Source of the DNA: Actomonas sp051209155
GTDB lineage: Bacteria; Verrucomicrobiota; Verrucomicrobiia; Opitutales; Opitutaceae
Assembly (NCBI GenBank): GCA_051209155.1
Contig: JBPJGB010000002.1
Reading direction: 5' to 3' (one strand)
DNA length: 64,000 bases
Made by a program: the position numbers and the translations under genes. Shown one piece after another: positions 31,795 to 41,139 of the stretch. How positions within the stretch are numbered: the first letter of the stretch is position 1; each line of letters starts with the position of its first letter. The notes beneath the pieces are model-generated. The model saw only the letters and a program-made list of their open reading frames with translations. It made no database searches and was not told the origin of the DNA.

Positions 31795-32285
31795 GCCGAC
31801 CGAACAAAGCTGTCGTTTGGCTGGTGCTGGTCGGCGTGTTTCTCGCCGGGGGCGTGGCGGGTGGTTTCCTCTCGTTGCGGGTGGCGAAGACCCTCATCGA
31901 ACGCGGCCGCGGGCCGGAACAGTTTTCCATGCGCATGATGAAGCGGCTCACTGACGGCCTGGAGCTCAGTGATGCGCAGCGCGACCAAATCAAGCCGATC
32001 ATTGACGCCACGTGGAAGTCCCTCCGCGAGTATCGCCACCAGAGCATCGACGCCATGCGCAGCATGGAGAGCGAAATCATGGCGGTTCTGACGCCCGCGC
32101 AAAAGGCCCACTACGCCGAGATGCAGGAGCAGCAACGCGAACGCTGGCGCCGCCTTTCCGAGCAACGGCGTGGGGGGGGCGGTCCCGGTGGGCACGACGG
32201 GGAAGGGCGCGGCCCGCCACCGCCGGGACCGGACGGCGAACCGCCGCAAGGCATGCCCCCGCCACCGGAGCCACCATCCGACTAA
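31791..32285 (+). CDS. Spy/CpxP-like periplasmic protein
   Basis: A 164-residue protein with an N-terminal signal-anchor (VVWLVLVGVFLAGGVAGGFL), a helical core LTDGLELSDAQRDQIKPIID and LTPAQKAHYAEMQEQQRERW, which contains LTxxQ-like repeats as in Spy, CpxP and heavy-metal-resistance proteins, and a Gly/Pro-rich tail (about 125-164). Relatives bind unfolded proteins or metals in the periplasm and tune stress signalling. The four-base overlap with the anti-sigma candidate suggests a sigma/anti-sigma/sensor unit. Confidence 0.7.
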   Translation: MSRPNKAVVWLVLVGVFLAGGVAGGFLSLRVAKTLIERGRGPEQFSMRMMKRLTDGLELSDAQRDQIKPIIDATWKSLREYRHQSIDAMRSMESEIMAVLTPAQKAHYAEMQEQQRERWRRLSEQRRGGGGPGGHDGEGRGPPPPGPDGEPPQGMPPPPEPPSD

Positions 32286-32347
32286 TCGCTTGCCGCGCCG
32301 CAGTTTGCTGACTTGTGCCCGACGCCGCCGGCCTTTTAGTTGCGTCA

Positions 32348-32917
32348 ATGGCCTCGCCGCTTTCCGGCAAAAAAATCATTCTCGGTGTTTCTGGATCCAT
32401 CGCTGCCTACAAGGCGGCCGACTTGGTGAGCCAGCTGCGTAAACTCGACGCCGAGGTCTATCCGGTGCTCACGCGGGGCGGGGCGGAATTCATCACGCCG
32501 CTGACCCTGCAGACCCTGGCCCGGCAGCCGGTCGCCGCCGATCTCTGGTCGGAGGGCAATGGCTGGCAACCCGGTCACGTCGAGTTGGCGGACAAGGCCG
32601 ACCTCTTGGTGGTGGCTCCGGCCACGGCCGATGTGATCGCCCAGTTTGCGCAGGGCCTCGCCCCCGATTTTCTCAGCTCCCTGCACCTGGTCGCGCGGTG
32701 CCCCATCCTGATTGCTCCGGCCATGAACGGCAAGATGTGGACCCACCCGGCGACGGTCGCGAACGTCGAAACCCTGCGTGGTCGTGGGGTGCATTTCATC
32801 GGACCCGAAGATGGCATGTTGGCCTGCGGTTACGAAGGCGTGGGGCGGCTCTGGCCGGTGGAGGGCATCGTGCAAGAAATCCTTTCCCTGCTCTGTGGCG
32901 GGGCTTCCCCATCATGA
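32348..32917 (+). CDS. coaC: Phosphopantothenoylcysteine decarboxylase (CoaC domain only)
   Basis: A 189-residue flavoprotein. KKIILGVSGSIAAYKAADLV is the FMN-binding start, HVELADKADLLVVAPATADV has the active-site His, and APAMNGKMW with GMLACGYEGVGR are the substrate-clamp and Cys motifs. It decarboxylates phosphopantothenoylcysteine in coenzyme A synthesis. Bacteria usually fuse this to CoaB (about 400 residues); here the CoaB synthetase part is absent and the frame ends. The ATG at 32348 is chosen. The stop overlaps the next ATG by four bases. Confidence 0.9.
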   Translation: MASPLSGKKIILGVSGSIAAYKAADLVSQLRKLDAEVYPVLTRGGAEFITPLTLQTLARQPVAADLWSEGNGWQPGHVELADKADLLVVAPATADVIAQFAQGLAPDFLSSLHLVARCPILIAPAMNGKMWTHPATVANVETLRGRGVHFIGPEDGMLACGYEGVGRLWPVEGIVQEILSLLCGGASPS

Positions 32918-33357
32918 GTAGACGCGCTTCCAGCATCCTTTTGTTCACCTACGACGCCCACATGGACGATGCGGTCATGGGCGGTATCGATGAATCCTGT
33001 GAACAGATGGGCCTGGCCCGCGCCGATGGCCAACGCCTGTGCTTCACAGCGGACGGCCATGCCAACGTGAAACCCGAGGATGGCGGCGTGGTCTGGGGCG
33101 TGTTGTGGGTCGTGCCGGCGACGGCGATGGTGTTGCTCGACGCCTGGGCGCGTGCTCGTGGGCTGGAGCGGGGCGTGATGTTCATCATCAGCCCGGCTGG
33201 CCCCCGCGTGCCGGCGACCACTTATTTTGCGTCCAATGCGAATGAGGGCGATCCGAAGGCCGAAGAAGTCGAGGCCATCGTCGAGGCGGCGCGCCGCGCG
33301 AAGCTCGATTTGCGCTACCTCGCCAACTTGGAAGCATTTCGCAAAGTTTCTCGTTGA
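32914..33357 (+). CDS. Gamma-glutamylcyclotransferase-like (GGCT-fold) protein
   Basis: A 147-residue protein. The N-terminal strand SILLFTYDAHMD stands where GGCT proteins have YFAYGSNM, and DGGVVWGVLWVVPATAMVLL with VPATTYFASNANEGDPKAEE follows the VxGVLyxl and TY pattern of the fold. The usual Gly-Ser-Asn substrate loop is replaced by Asp-Ala-His, so activity may differ. It is coupled to coaC by ATGA. Function remains uncertain. Confidence 0.55.
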   Translation: MSRRASSILLFTYDAHMDDAVMGGIDESCEQMGLARADGQRLCFTADGHANVKPEDGGVVWGVLWVVPATAMVLLDAWARARGLERGVMFIISPAGPRVPATTYFASNANEGDPKAEEVEAIVEAARRAKLDLRYLANLEAFRKVSR

Positions 33358-33361
33358 ATCC

Positions 33362-33488
33362 GGTGGAAGCGCTGGCCCATGGTCCGCGTCGGCCAGGCGC
33401 CATGCATGGGCAGGCGCGCGAACTCCGCCAGGACCGGAAGGTAGCAACGGTAGCGACGTTCTCCCAGTGCCGTGGAGTGCCTGGCCAC
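33362..33488 (+). ncRNA. ffs: Signal recognition particle RNA (4.5S-type)
   Basis: The universally conserved domain IV, CCAGGACCGGAAGG followed by TAGCAACGGTAGC, lies at 33428-33453. Outer arms GGTGG (33362-33366) and CCACC (33484-33488) and the inner CCATGG/CCGTGG pairing close the hairpin. A T-rich stretch (TCTTTTTCTTTT, about 33489-33501) follows as terminator. The position directly upstream of dnaX is the common bacterial location. The RNA binds Ffh for co-translational membrane targeting. Ends are approximate. Confidence 0.88.
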
Positions 33489-33501
33489 CTCTTTTTCTTT
33501 T
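33489..33501 (+). terminator. T-rich terminator of the SRP RNA
   Basis: TCTTTTTCTTTT directly follows the closing stem of the SRP RNA hairpin. Confidence 0.5.
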
Positions 33502-33551
33502 CGGATTTGGTTTTCGAACCTTCGATTCCGGTGCTTAGCTAACCCCCTATT

Positions 33552-35257
33552 TTGGCCGCAAAAGCTTACCAGGTCATTGCCCGCAAGTGGCGCCCACAGA
33601 CGTTTGCCGACGTCGTGGGGCAGGACCATGTGGTGCGCACGCTGCGCAACGCCATCGCCCGCGACCGCATCGCCCACGCCTACCTCTTCGTGGGCCCGCG
33701 CGGCACCGGCAAGACCTCCACCGCCCGCATCTTCGCCAAGGCGCTCAACTGCACCGACGGGCCCAAGGCCGACTTCGATCCCGCCGACCCCTCCTGCGTG
33801 TCCATCGCCGAAGGCACCCATCTCGATGTGATCGAGATCGACGGCGCCTCCAACAACGGCGTCGACCAGGTGCGCGACCTGCGCGAGACGGTGCAATACG
33901 CCCCGGCGCAGGGTAAGTTCAAAGTCTACATCATCGACGAGGTGCACATGCTCTCGGCCGCGGCTTTCAATGCCCTGCTGAAGACGCTCGAGGAGCCGCC
34001 GGAGCACGTGAAGTTTGTCTTCGCCACGACCGACCCGCAAAAGGTCCTCGCGACCATCGTGTCGCGTTGCCAGCGCTTCGACCTCAAGCCCATCCCGGCC
34101 CCGTTGATCGTGGAACGACTGCGCCAGATCGCCGACACCGAACAGGTCAAGGTCACCGACGAGGCGCTGCAGTGCATCGCCCGCATGGCCGACGGCGGCA
34201 TGCGCGACGCCCAGTCGATCTTCGACCAGATGATCTCGTTCTGCGGCGACGACATTGGCGAGCCGGACGTGCTGGATGTCTACGGGCTCATCTCCGCCGA
34301 GAAACTCACCGAGCTGGCCGGCGCCATCGCCGCCGGGGACCACAAGCAGATCATCGCCATCGTCGACGAGTGCGACGAATCCGGCCGCGACCTTGTGCGC
34401 CTGCTCTCCGATCTGCAGGCCATCGTGCGGGAAGGCCTGCTCGACGCCATCGCCCAAGGGGGCAAGACCACGAAACTCGGCCCCGAACTTACGACCGAAC
34501 AGGTCACGCGTCTGCTCGACGCCCTGCGCGAGGGCGAAGGTGGCGTAAAGCTGGGACTCGCCGAGAAGATCAACCTCGAGGTGACGCTGCTCAAAGCCGT
34601 CGAGGCCAGCCGCGCCCGCGCCATCGACAGCCTCATCAAAGAGATTGCGGCCTTGGCCGACGCGTCGCCGGCCATCGAGGCGGGCGACGAAAAAAAAAAG
34701 CCCTGATTGATCGGCTGGAAGCCCGCCTCGCCGCGGTGCTCAAGCTGGAAACGGAAACGGCCGACGCGCGCTCCGCGGCCCTGGCCGGTGCGCCGATCGA
34801 AGTGCGCAGCGCCTTGCAGCGCACCAGCAGCACGACGGTGACGCCGACGTTGGGCGGTCGGACCATTGAGGTGCCGGAGCGCCCGCCGGCGGCGGACGAT
34901 CGTGAAGAGGATCGCCCGGATTGGCCGCCGCCCGAAGTCGAAGCGGCGATGAGTGCCGAAGCGGCGGACCGCGACGGGGGCAACCGCGCGGCGCCGACCT
35001 CGCGCCGGGCGCGCGAAGCGGCGGAGACGCTCGATGGTGGGCCTTTGCCCAGTCTCGACCAGATGGTGGCGATGGTGCCGCCGGAGTTGCGTGAACAGCT
35101 CGACGAGCTGTTTCGGGCCAAGTTCACCGCCGTGCGCCGCGTGCCGGCGGCGGTGTTCAAAGCGCATCAGGATGACAAGGCGAAGCCGGGCGAGGGGAGC
35201 GACACAGCAGGCGATCCCGAAGTCGATTTGCCGGACGACGACAGCGACGACGATTGA
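33552..35257 (+). CDS. dnaX: DNA polymerase III tau/gamma subunit, with -1 frameshift site
   Basis: The clamp-loader ATPase. Walker A GPRGTGKT is at 48-55, and IIDEVHMLSAAAFNALLKTL and FVFATTDPQKVLATIVSRCQ follow. In the starting frame the protein ends at 34706 (gamma form, 384 residues). Ten A residues (34690-34699) plus G contain A AAA AAG in exactly the phase used by E. coli dnaX. A -1 shift there joins the frame running to 35257, giving a tau form of about 568 residues whose extra part is acidic (PDDDSDDD end). The start is TTG at 33552. Only two of the four zinc-binding cysteines (C67, C82) remain. Confidence 0.92.
34694..34700 (+). promoter_or_regulatory. dnaX -1 frameshift heptamer A AAA AAG
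   Basis: Zero-frame codons are AAA (34695-34697) and AAG (34698-34700), preceded by A; the gamma stop TGA lies at 34704-34706. The run of ten A also allows transcriptional slippage, as in Thermus. Confidence 0.85.
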
Positions 35258-35273
35258 GTCAAAGGGAAGAACG

Positions 35274-35356
35274 CTGGAGCCGGCCTCGGTGAGGCCGGTG
35301 CCGGGGGGCACCCGCCTTCGCCAAGGCTATGACGCGGGGGCACCGACCCCGGCTAC
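35274..35356. repeat. GTAG-type palindrome pair downstream of dnaX and glnD
   Basis: CCGGCCTCGGTGAGGCCGG (about 35280-35298) and an inverted GTAGCCGGGGTCGGTGCCCC (about 35337-35356) lie between the convergent dnaX and glnD genes, with a third palindrome-like part between. They belong to the same families as 26685 and 2230. Confidence 0.7.
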
Positions 35357-35373
35357 CATCACGGCATTGCCGC

Positions 35374-38181
35374 TCACACCGCCGTGGCGGTCGGCGCGTT
35401 GCTCGGCGAGACGATGGCGATGAGCGCTTCGCGCAAGGTGTGGAGGCGGTTGGGGTCGCTCACCGGTTCCTCGCTCACATCGACGATGTAGAAGGTGTCG
35501 ATGGCGACGTGGCGCTCCGTGCCGACGCGGGCAAAGGTGATGTCGAAGCGATGTTCGCTGATCGTCTTGGCGACGCGGAAAAGCAGGCCGATTTGGTCGG
35601 GTGCCTGAATCTCCACGATGGTGCGTTCCATCGAAAGTTCGTGGTAAATGTCGACGCGCGGCGGGAAGGTGGCCTGCACGATCTCAGCGCGGCCGGAGTC
35701 GCGGGAGTAGCGTTTGGCGGAAGCCTGTTTCTGCGCTTGGTCGACGATGGCGGGCAGCAGGTCCTTGTTGTGCATGAGCGCTTTCTCGAGCGCGTCATTG
35801 AACAGTTTCTGGGCCTTGGTGCTCTCGACGACGCCGCCGCCGGGTTCGGTGACGAAGAAGGTGTCGATCGCGATATGGTCACTGCGGGAAACCACCTTGG
35901 AGGAGAGGATGGACAGACCCGCCACACTGAAGGCACCGGCGAGTTTGTAGAAAAGGCCGGCGCGGTCCCACGTCACCACATGGACGACGGTGAGGGAGCG
36001 GTTGAGGTCGTCGCGCCACTCGACCACGGGGCGCAGCGAGCCAATTGAGTCGGTGCTGGCGATGGTGTTGAGCAGGCGGTTCACCATGTCCAGGTGGAGG
36101 ATGATGTCCGGCTGGGTGGTGTTGAGAAAGTAGCGGTCGGGCAGCAGGTTGAAGTGCGCGGAGATTTCCTCCTCGCGCACATTGGGCAACTGCTTGGCGA
36201 TGAGTTCTTGGCGGATCATCGTGAGGCGGGCGGAATGGCGTTCGGGCAGGGCTTCGCCGTGAATGAAACGCTCCATGGTGGTGCGATAGAGCTGGGTGTG
36301 GAGCGTGTCCTTGTAGCTGTTCCACAATCCGGCCGCCGTGCCGCGCGCATCACAGTAAGTGTGCACGTAGAGATAACGGAGCAAATCCGACTCGGAAACC
36401 TGTTGGGCGAAAGCATCGGCGGTGGCGGGATCATCCACATCCCGCTTCTGCCAAAAGCGTGCCATGATCAGGTGGTTTCGGATAATAAATGCCACAATTT
36501 CGCGATTGGCTTTGCCGATGCCGAGCCGGCGCAGGAGCGGGTCGGCGATCTCGACCCCACTTTCGGCGTGGCCGCGGATACCCTTGGCCTTGCCGATATC
36601 ATGCAGCAGCAGAATGAGATACAACAGCATCGGCTCGCTCGTTTCGTGCAGGGCCTTGCGGTATTTTTGGGAACGCTCGTCGTCCTCGGAAAGCACCGCG
36701 TCGAGTTCGCGGATCGTATTCAAAGTATGAATATCGGCCGTGTAGCGGTGATAATATTCGTGCTGCACCAGGCAGGTGAGTTTGTCGAATTCCGGGATGA
36801 ACCGTCCAAGAATGCCCAACTCGTGCATCAAACTGAGCGTCGGGTAAACGGAGCCGGGTTCTTGCAGGATGGCCTTGAAACTGGTGTTGGCGTCCTCCGA
36901 GTGGATGACCGATTCGTCGATGAGGTGACCCTGCTCACGGATGAGCGACTGGAGATCGAAGTGGATCTTGGCGCTGTGGCGTTGGCTGTGCCGGAACACC
37001 CGGACGAGGCGGGCCGGGTTTTCGAGGAACACGTCCGGTGAGCCGGCGGAAAGTTCGGCGCCACGGAGATTAAAACCGTCGAGGCGGCGCACCTTCTCAT
37101 AGCGGCGCGAACGAATGACCTCGCGGAAGGAGAACTTGGTGTCGGGGGGAGCCTCGAGGGTGAGGGCGAGCCGGTTCTCCACCAGTTTGGAGGTGCGGTA
37201 GATTTCCTGGGCGGCGCGGTAGTAGTCGCGCATGAAGAGCTCCACCCGACGCAGCATGTCGGGCGTGGTGTAACCCAGGCCGAGGGCGATGCGCGGCTGC
37301 GCCTCGAGGTCGAGCACATCGGTCGGGCGCTTGCTCTGGAAGTGCAGTTCGTTGCGCACCCGCAGCAGGAAGTCGTAGGCGCGCTGGAAGGCCTTGAGCT
37401 CGTTGGACCGGAGGTAGTTCTGGTTCACCACCTCCTCAATGTCGTCGATGTCGAGTTTCACCCGCGCCATCCAGATGGTGTTCTGGTAGTCGCGCAGGCC
37501 GCCGACGCCGTTTTTGATGTCGGGTTCCTGAAGGAAAACGGAACGGCCGTATTTCTCGCGGCGCGAGATCTGATCCTCGAGGCGGGCGGCGATGTAGGCG
37601 GTGGGGTGCTCCTGCGTGTAATATTTCCGGTAAGCGTCGGCGAAGGTTGTATAGAGGGTCTTTGATCCGGCGAGGCGCCGCGACTCGAGCAGGGCGGTCT
37701 TGGATTGGATCTCGGTGCGCGCCTCGTTGAACACTTCGTCGACGGTGCGGGTGGAGTGGCCGACCTTGAGGCCGCAATCCCAGAGCGGATAGAGGATCTC
37801 CTGGGTGAGGTGTTCCTGCAAAGGCGTGACGAGGGAGGTGCGCGCTTTGGACGGGAAGAGGAACATCAGGTCGATGTCGCTGTGCGGGCAGAGTTCGGCG
37901 CGGCCGTAACCGCCGAGCGCGACCAGGCTGGCCGGATAGGGGAGTTTGCCGTGCGCACTTTCCCAGGTTTCCAGCGCGACGGTGAAGAGTCGCACCAGCA
38001 TGGCGTCGACCGTGGCGGCGAGGGCGGCGGTGGTTTCGCTGCCGGTGGCGCCGGCGTCGTGCCGCATTTTGATCATGCTGGTCTCGAGCTGGAGGTAGCT
38101 CTTACACGCTTGGGTGCGCTCGGTCACCGAGGTGGTGGCCGTGAAGCTGAGGCGTTCGGAAGAGGCGGAAGATCCAAGCAT
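35374..38181 (-). CDS. glnD: [Protein-PII] uridylyltransferase / uridylyl-removing enzyme
   Basis: A 935-residue bifunctional nitrogen sensor that modifies PII according to glutamine. The nucleotidyltransferase motif GGYGRAELCPHSDIDL is at 90-105; the GlnD linker domain follows; the HD domain has LILLLHDIGKAKGIRGHAES; two C-terminal ACT domains (VVHVVTWDRAGLFYKLAGAF; TIVEIQAPDQIGLLFRVAKT) bind glutamine. Length is normal for the family. It diverges from valS with 136 bases between starts. Confidence 0.95.
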   Translation of the reverse strand: MLGSSASSERLSFTATTSVTERTQACKSYLQLETSMIKMRHDAGATGSETTAALAATVDAMLVRLFTVALETWESAHGKLPYPASLVALGGYGRAELCPHSDIDLMFLFPSKARTSLVTPLQEHLTQEILYPLWDCGLKVGHSTRTVDEVFNEARTEIQSKTALLESRRLAGSKTLYTTFADAYRKYYTQEHPTAYIAARLEDQISRREKYGRSVFLQEPDIKNGVGGLRDYQNTIWMARVKLDIDDIEEVVNQNYLRSNELKAFQRAYDFLLRVRNELHFQSKRPTDVLDLEAQPRIALGLGYTTPDMLRRVELFMRDYYRAAQEIYRTSKLVENRLALTLEAPPDTKFSFREVIRSRRYEKVRRLDGFNLRGAELSAGSPDVFLENPARLVRVFRHSQRHSAKIHFDLQSLIREQGHLIDESVIHSEDANTSFKAILQEPGSVYPTLSLMHELGILGRFIPEFDKLTCLVQHEYYHRYTADIHTLNTIRELDAVLSEDDERSQKYRKALHETSEPMLLYLILLLHDIGKAKGIRGHAESGVEIADPLLRRLGIGKANREIVAFIIRNHLIMARFWQKRDVDDPATADAFAQQVSESDLLRYLYVHTYCDARGTAAGLWNSYKDTLHTQLYRTTMERFIHGEALPERHSARLTMIRQELIAKQLPNVREEEISAHFNLLPDRYFLNTTQPDIILHLDMVNRLLNTIASTDSIGSLRPVVEWRDDLNRSLTVVHVVTWDRAGLFYKLAGAFSVAGLSILSSKVVSRSDHIAIDTFFVTEPGGGVVESTKAQKLFNDALEKALMHNKDLLPAIVDQAQKQASAKRYSRDSGRAEIVQATFPPRVDIYHELSMERTIVEIQAPDQIGLLFRVAKTISEHRFDITFARVGTERHVAIDTFYIVDVSEEPVSDPNRLHTLREALIAIVSPSNAPTATAV

Positions 38182-38317
38182 GGTGGCGAGAGCGGATCAA
38201 CGTGGGCGGAAGCCGGGGTGGAGCAAAGCGCGAAATGTGCGGCGGGCGCCCGTGGCGTCTGAGCGCTTGCCAGCGCCGGAGGTGGCGGGTGAGCTCTTCG
38301 GTTCCGTTTATTCCGCT

Positions 38318-41056
38318 ATGCCCGAGATCACCAAGAGCTACGAAGCCACCGACGTTGAAGCCAAATGGTATGCCGCCTGGCAGGAGGCCGGCTGCTTTGC
38401 CGGCAAACCCGCCGAGGGACAGGAGACGTATTCCATCGTCATCCCGCCGCCCAATGTGACCGGCATCCTGCACATGGGCCACGTGCTCAACAACACCCTG
38501 CAGGACGTGCTCATCCGCCGCGCCCGCCTCGAGGGCAAGGCCGCCTGCTGGATTCCCGGCACCGACCACGCGGGCATCGCCACGCAGACCATGGTCGAGA
38601 AGCACCTCAAGAAGACCGAGGGCAAGAGCCGCTACGATCTCGGCCGTGAGAAGTTCCTCGAACGTGTCTGGGACTGGCGCCACGAAAAGGGCGACAAGAT
38701 CCTGCAGCAGCTCCGCGAGCTCGGCTGTTCCTGTGATTGGGACCGCACCCATTTCACCATGGACCCCGACTACAGTCGCGGCGTCCTCACGGCCTTCGTG
38801 AAGCTTTTCGAGGGCGGTCACATTTACCGTGGCAAGCGCATGGTCAACTGGTGTCCGGCTTCGCTCACCGCGCTGTCCGACGAGGAGGTCGAAATGCGGC
38901 CGACCAAGGGCCACATCTGGCGCATTCGCTACGAGCTGGTCGAGCCGGTCGGCGAACACACCCACCTTATCCTCGAGACCACCCGTCCCGAAACCATCGC
39001 GGCCGACGTCGCCGTCGCGGTGCACCCCAAAGACGAGCGGTTCAAAGACCTCGTGGGCAAAGCGGTCTGGCGACCCTTGGGTGACCGTGTCGCCATCCCG
39101 ATCATCGCCGACGAAGCCGTCGAAATGGAATTCGGCGGCGGCGCGCTCAAGGTCACGCCGGCGCACGACAAGGTCGACTTCGAGATCGGTCAGCGTCACG
39201 GCCTGCCGGTCATCGATTGCCTCAATCCGGACGGGACCCTCAACGAGTTCGCCGGCAGCGAGCTGGCGGGCATGGAGCGCTTCGCCGGACGCAAGCGCGC
39301 GGCCGAGCTGCTCGAGGAGCGCGGCAACCTCATCGAGGCCAAGCCCTACGAAAACAACGTCGGGTTCTCGCAACGCGCCGGCGTGCCGATCGAACCGCGC
39401 CTCATGCAGCAATGGTGGCTGCGTTACCCGCGCGTGGAGGAGGCCAAGCAGGTCGTGCGCGAAGGCCTCGTGCAGATGCACCCGGCCCGCTGGTCCAAGG
39501 TCTACCTCAACTGGCTCGACAACATTCAGGACTGGTGCATCAGCCGCCAGCTCTGGTGGGGCCACCGCATCCCGGTCTGGTATGCCAAAGGCGTCGATCG
39601 TGAGAAGCTGACCGAGGCCGACCTGCGCGATCCGACCAAGATTCACGTTTCGCTCGACGGTCCGGCCGATCCGGAAAACTGGGAACAGGAGGGCGACGTG
39701 CTCGACACCTGGGCTTCGTCCTGGCTCTGGCCCATCGGCACGCTCGGCTGGCCCGATGCCGAGAAGCAACAGCAGAGCGCCTTCGAACAGTTCTACCCGA
39801 CGACCACCTTGGCGACGGGCGCGGACATCATTTTCTTCTGGGTTGCCCGCATGATCATGGCCGGCCTCGAATTCGCCCGCCCGGGCGCGCCGATCGAGGA
39901 CCGTATTCCGTTCAAGCACGTCTACTTCAATGGCATCGTGCGCGACAAGCAGGGCCGTAAAATGTCGAAGACGCTCGGCAACTCGCCCGATCCGCTCGAT
40001 CTCATCAAGTCCTACGGCGCCGACGGCACGCGCTTCGGCCTGCTGCAAATCGCGCCGCTCGGTCAGGACGTGAAGTTCGACGAGACGCGCATCGAGGGCG
40101 GCAAGAACTTCTGCAACAAGCTCTGGAACGCCTGCCGTTTCCGCACCATGAGCGGCGAGATGAGCGACAACCGCTCGCTCGATGCCATCCTCGCACGCCT
40201 CGATCCGGCGCAGATGGATGAGGACGACCACGCCATCCTCGGCGCCCTGCTCGACACCATGCGCACGCTGGAGAAGAGCTTCGCCGAGTTCGAATTCGCG
40301 ACCGCCACGCAGAAGCTGTATTCCTTCTTCTGGGCCGACTTCTGCGACTGGTATGTCGAGGTCGCCAAGACCCGCGTGCAGGATCCGGCCGCCAAGGGCC
40401 ATGCGCTCGCGGTGCAGGATCTGGTCATTCGCCAGTTCCTGCTGCTCTTCGAACCCTTCGCGCCGTTCATCTCCGAAGAGCTCTGGCACCAACTCGGCTA
40501 TGGGGCCGAGGGCAGCTTCGTGCAGGACAACCGCCTGGAAACCGCCGAGCAGCTCGCCGCTGCGCTGGCCGGGAAGGGCGCGGCGATCGATGCCGGCGCT
40601 GCGGTGCGCGTCGATCAGCTCAAGCAGTTCACCACGCAGGCGCGCCAGCTGAAGGCCGATCAAGCCGTCGCCCAAAAGCGCGATGTCTTGTTCCACTTGC
40701 TCGCCGATGCCGCGGGCTGGACCGCGATCGAGCCGCACCTCGCCAAGCTCGCCCGCTTGGTCGGCGCCGATTCGATCGCCCGCACGGCCGAGGAGCCGAC
40801 GCTGCCCGCGGTCGTTTCGCCCTTTGGCACGCTCTACCTCGACACCGGCATTCAAGTGGATCCGGACGCCGAACGCGCGCGCCTGACCAAGGAGCTCGAT
40901 CAAGTGCAGAAGCACATCAAGGGCACCGAGGCGCGGCTCGCCAACGAAGCCTTTGTGGCCAAGGCCCCGCCGGCCGTGATTGACGGTGCGCGCAAGCAAC
41001 TGGCCGACCTCCAAGCCAAAGCCGTCGAGGTCGAACGCCTGCTTAACGCGTTGTAA
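38318..41056 (+). CDS. valS: Valyl-tRNA synthetase
   Basis: A 912-residue class I synthetase. The HIGH-type motif is HMGH in PPPNVTGILHMGHVLNNTLQ, and the KMSKS loop is GRKMSKTLGNSPDP. The editing domain, the anticodon-binding domain and the C-terminal coiled-coil arm (DAERARLTKELDQVQKHIKG) are all present. The start ATG at 38318 gives MPEITKSYEATDVEAKWYAA, the usual N-terminus; the upstream open frame reaching 38114 overlaps glnD and is spurious. Confidence 0.97.
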   Translation: MPEITKSYEATDVEAKWYAAWQEAGCFAGKPAEGQETYSIVIPPPNVTGILHMGHVLNNTLQDVLIRRARLEGKAACWIPGTDHAGIATQTMVEKHLKKTEGKSRYDLGREKFLERVWDWRHEKGDKILQQLRELGCSCDWDRTHFTMDPDYSRGVLTAFVKLFEGGHIYRGKRMVNWCPASLTALSDEEVEMRPTKGHIWRIRYELVEPVGEHTHLILETTRPETIAADVAVAVHPKDERFKDLVGKAVWRPLGDRVAIPIIADEAVEMEFGGGALKVTPAHDKVDFEIGQRHGLPVIDCLNPDGTLNEFAGSELAGMERFAGRKRAAELLEERGNLIEAKPYENNVGFSQRAGVPIEPRLMQQWWLRYPRVEEAKQVVREGLVQMHPARWSKVYLNWLDNIQDWCISRQLWWGHRIPVWYAKGVDREKLTEADLRDPTKIHVSLDGPADPENWEQEGDVLDTWASSWLWPIGTLGWPDAEKQQQSAFEQFYPTTTLATGADIIFFWVARMIMAGLEFARPGAPIEDRIPFKHVYFNGIVRDKQGRKMSKTLGNSPDPLDLIKSYGADGTRFGLLQIAPLGQDVKFDETRIEGGKNFCNKLWNACRFRTMSGEMSDNRSLDAILARLDPAQMDEDDHAILGALLDTMRTLEKSFAEFEFATATQKLYSFFWADFCDWYVEVAKTRVQDPAAKGHALAVQDLVIRQFLLLFEPFAPFISEELWHQLGYGAEGSFVQDNRLETAEQLAAALAGKGAAIDAGAAVRVDQLKQFTTQARQLKADQAVAQKRDVLFHLLADAAGWTAIEPHLAKLARLVGADSIARTAEEPTLPAVVSPFGTLYLDTGIQVDPDAERARLTKELDQVQKHIKGTEARLANEAFVAKAPPAVIDGARKQLADLQAKAVEVERLLNAL

Positions 41057-41139
41057 TTCAATCAACTAGGGTAAATAAGGTAACAAACTCATAAAGTAGG
41101 CTTTACTCTGCGCCGATTCGGAGCAGGGTATCGCCGACC

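Noticed and set aside
33500..33545. Possible tRNA upstream of dnaX (GGTTTTCGAACC)
   Set aside because: No acceptor, D or anticodon stems can be built around it; the RNA gene here is the SRP RNA.
38102..41065. 987-codon minus-strand open frame opposite valS
   Set aside because: It is the mirror of a fully conserved valS; long antisense frames are common in GC-rich genes and the translation has no recognisable domain.
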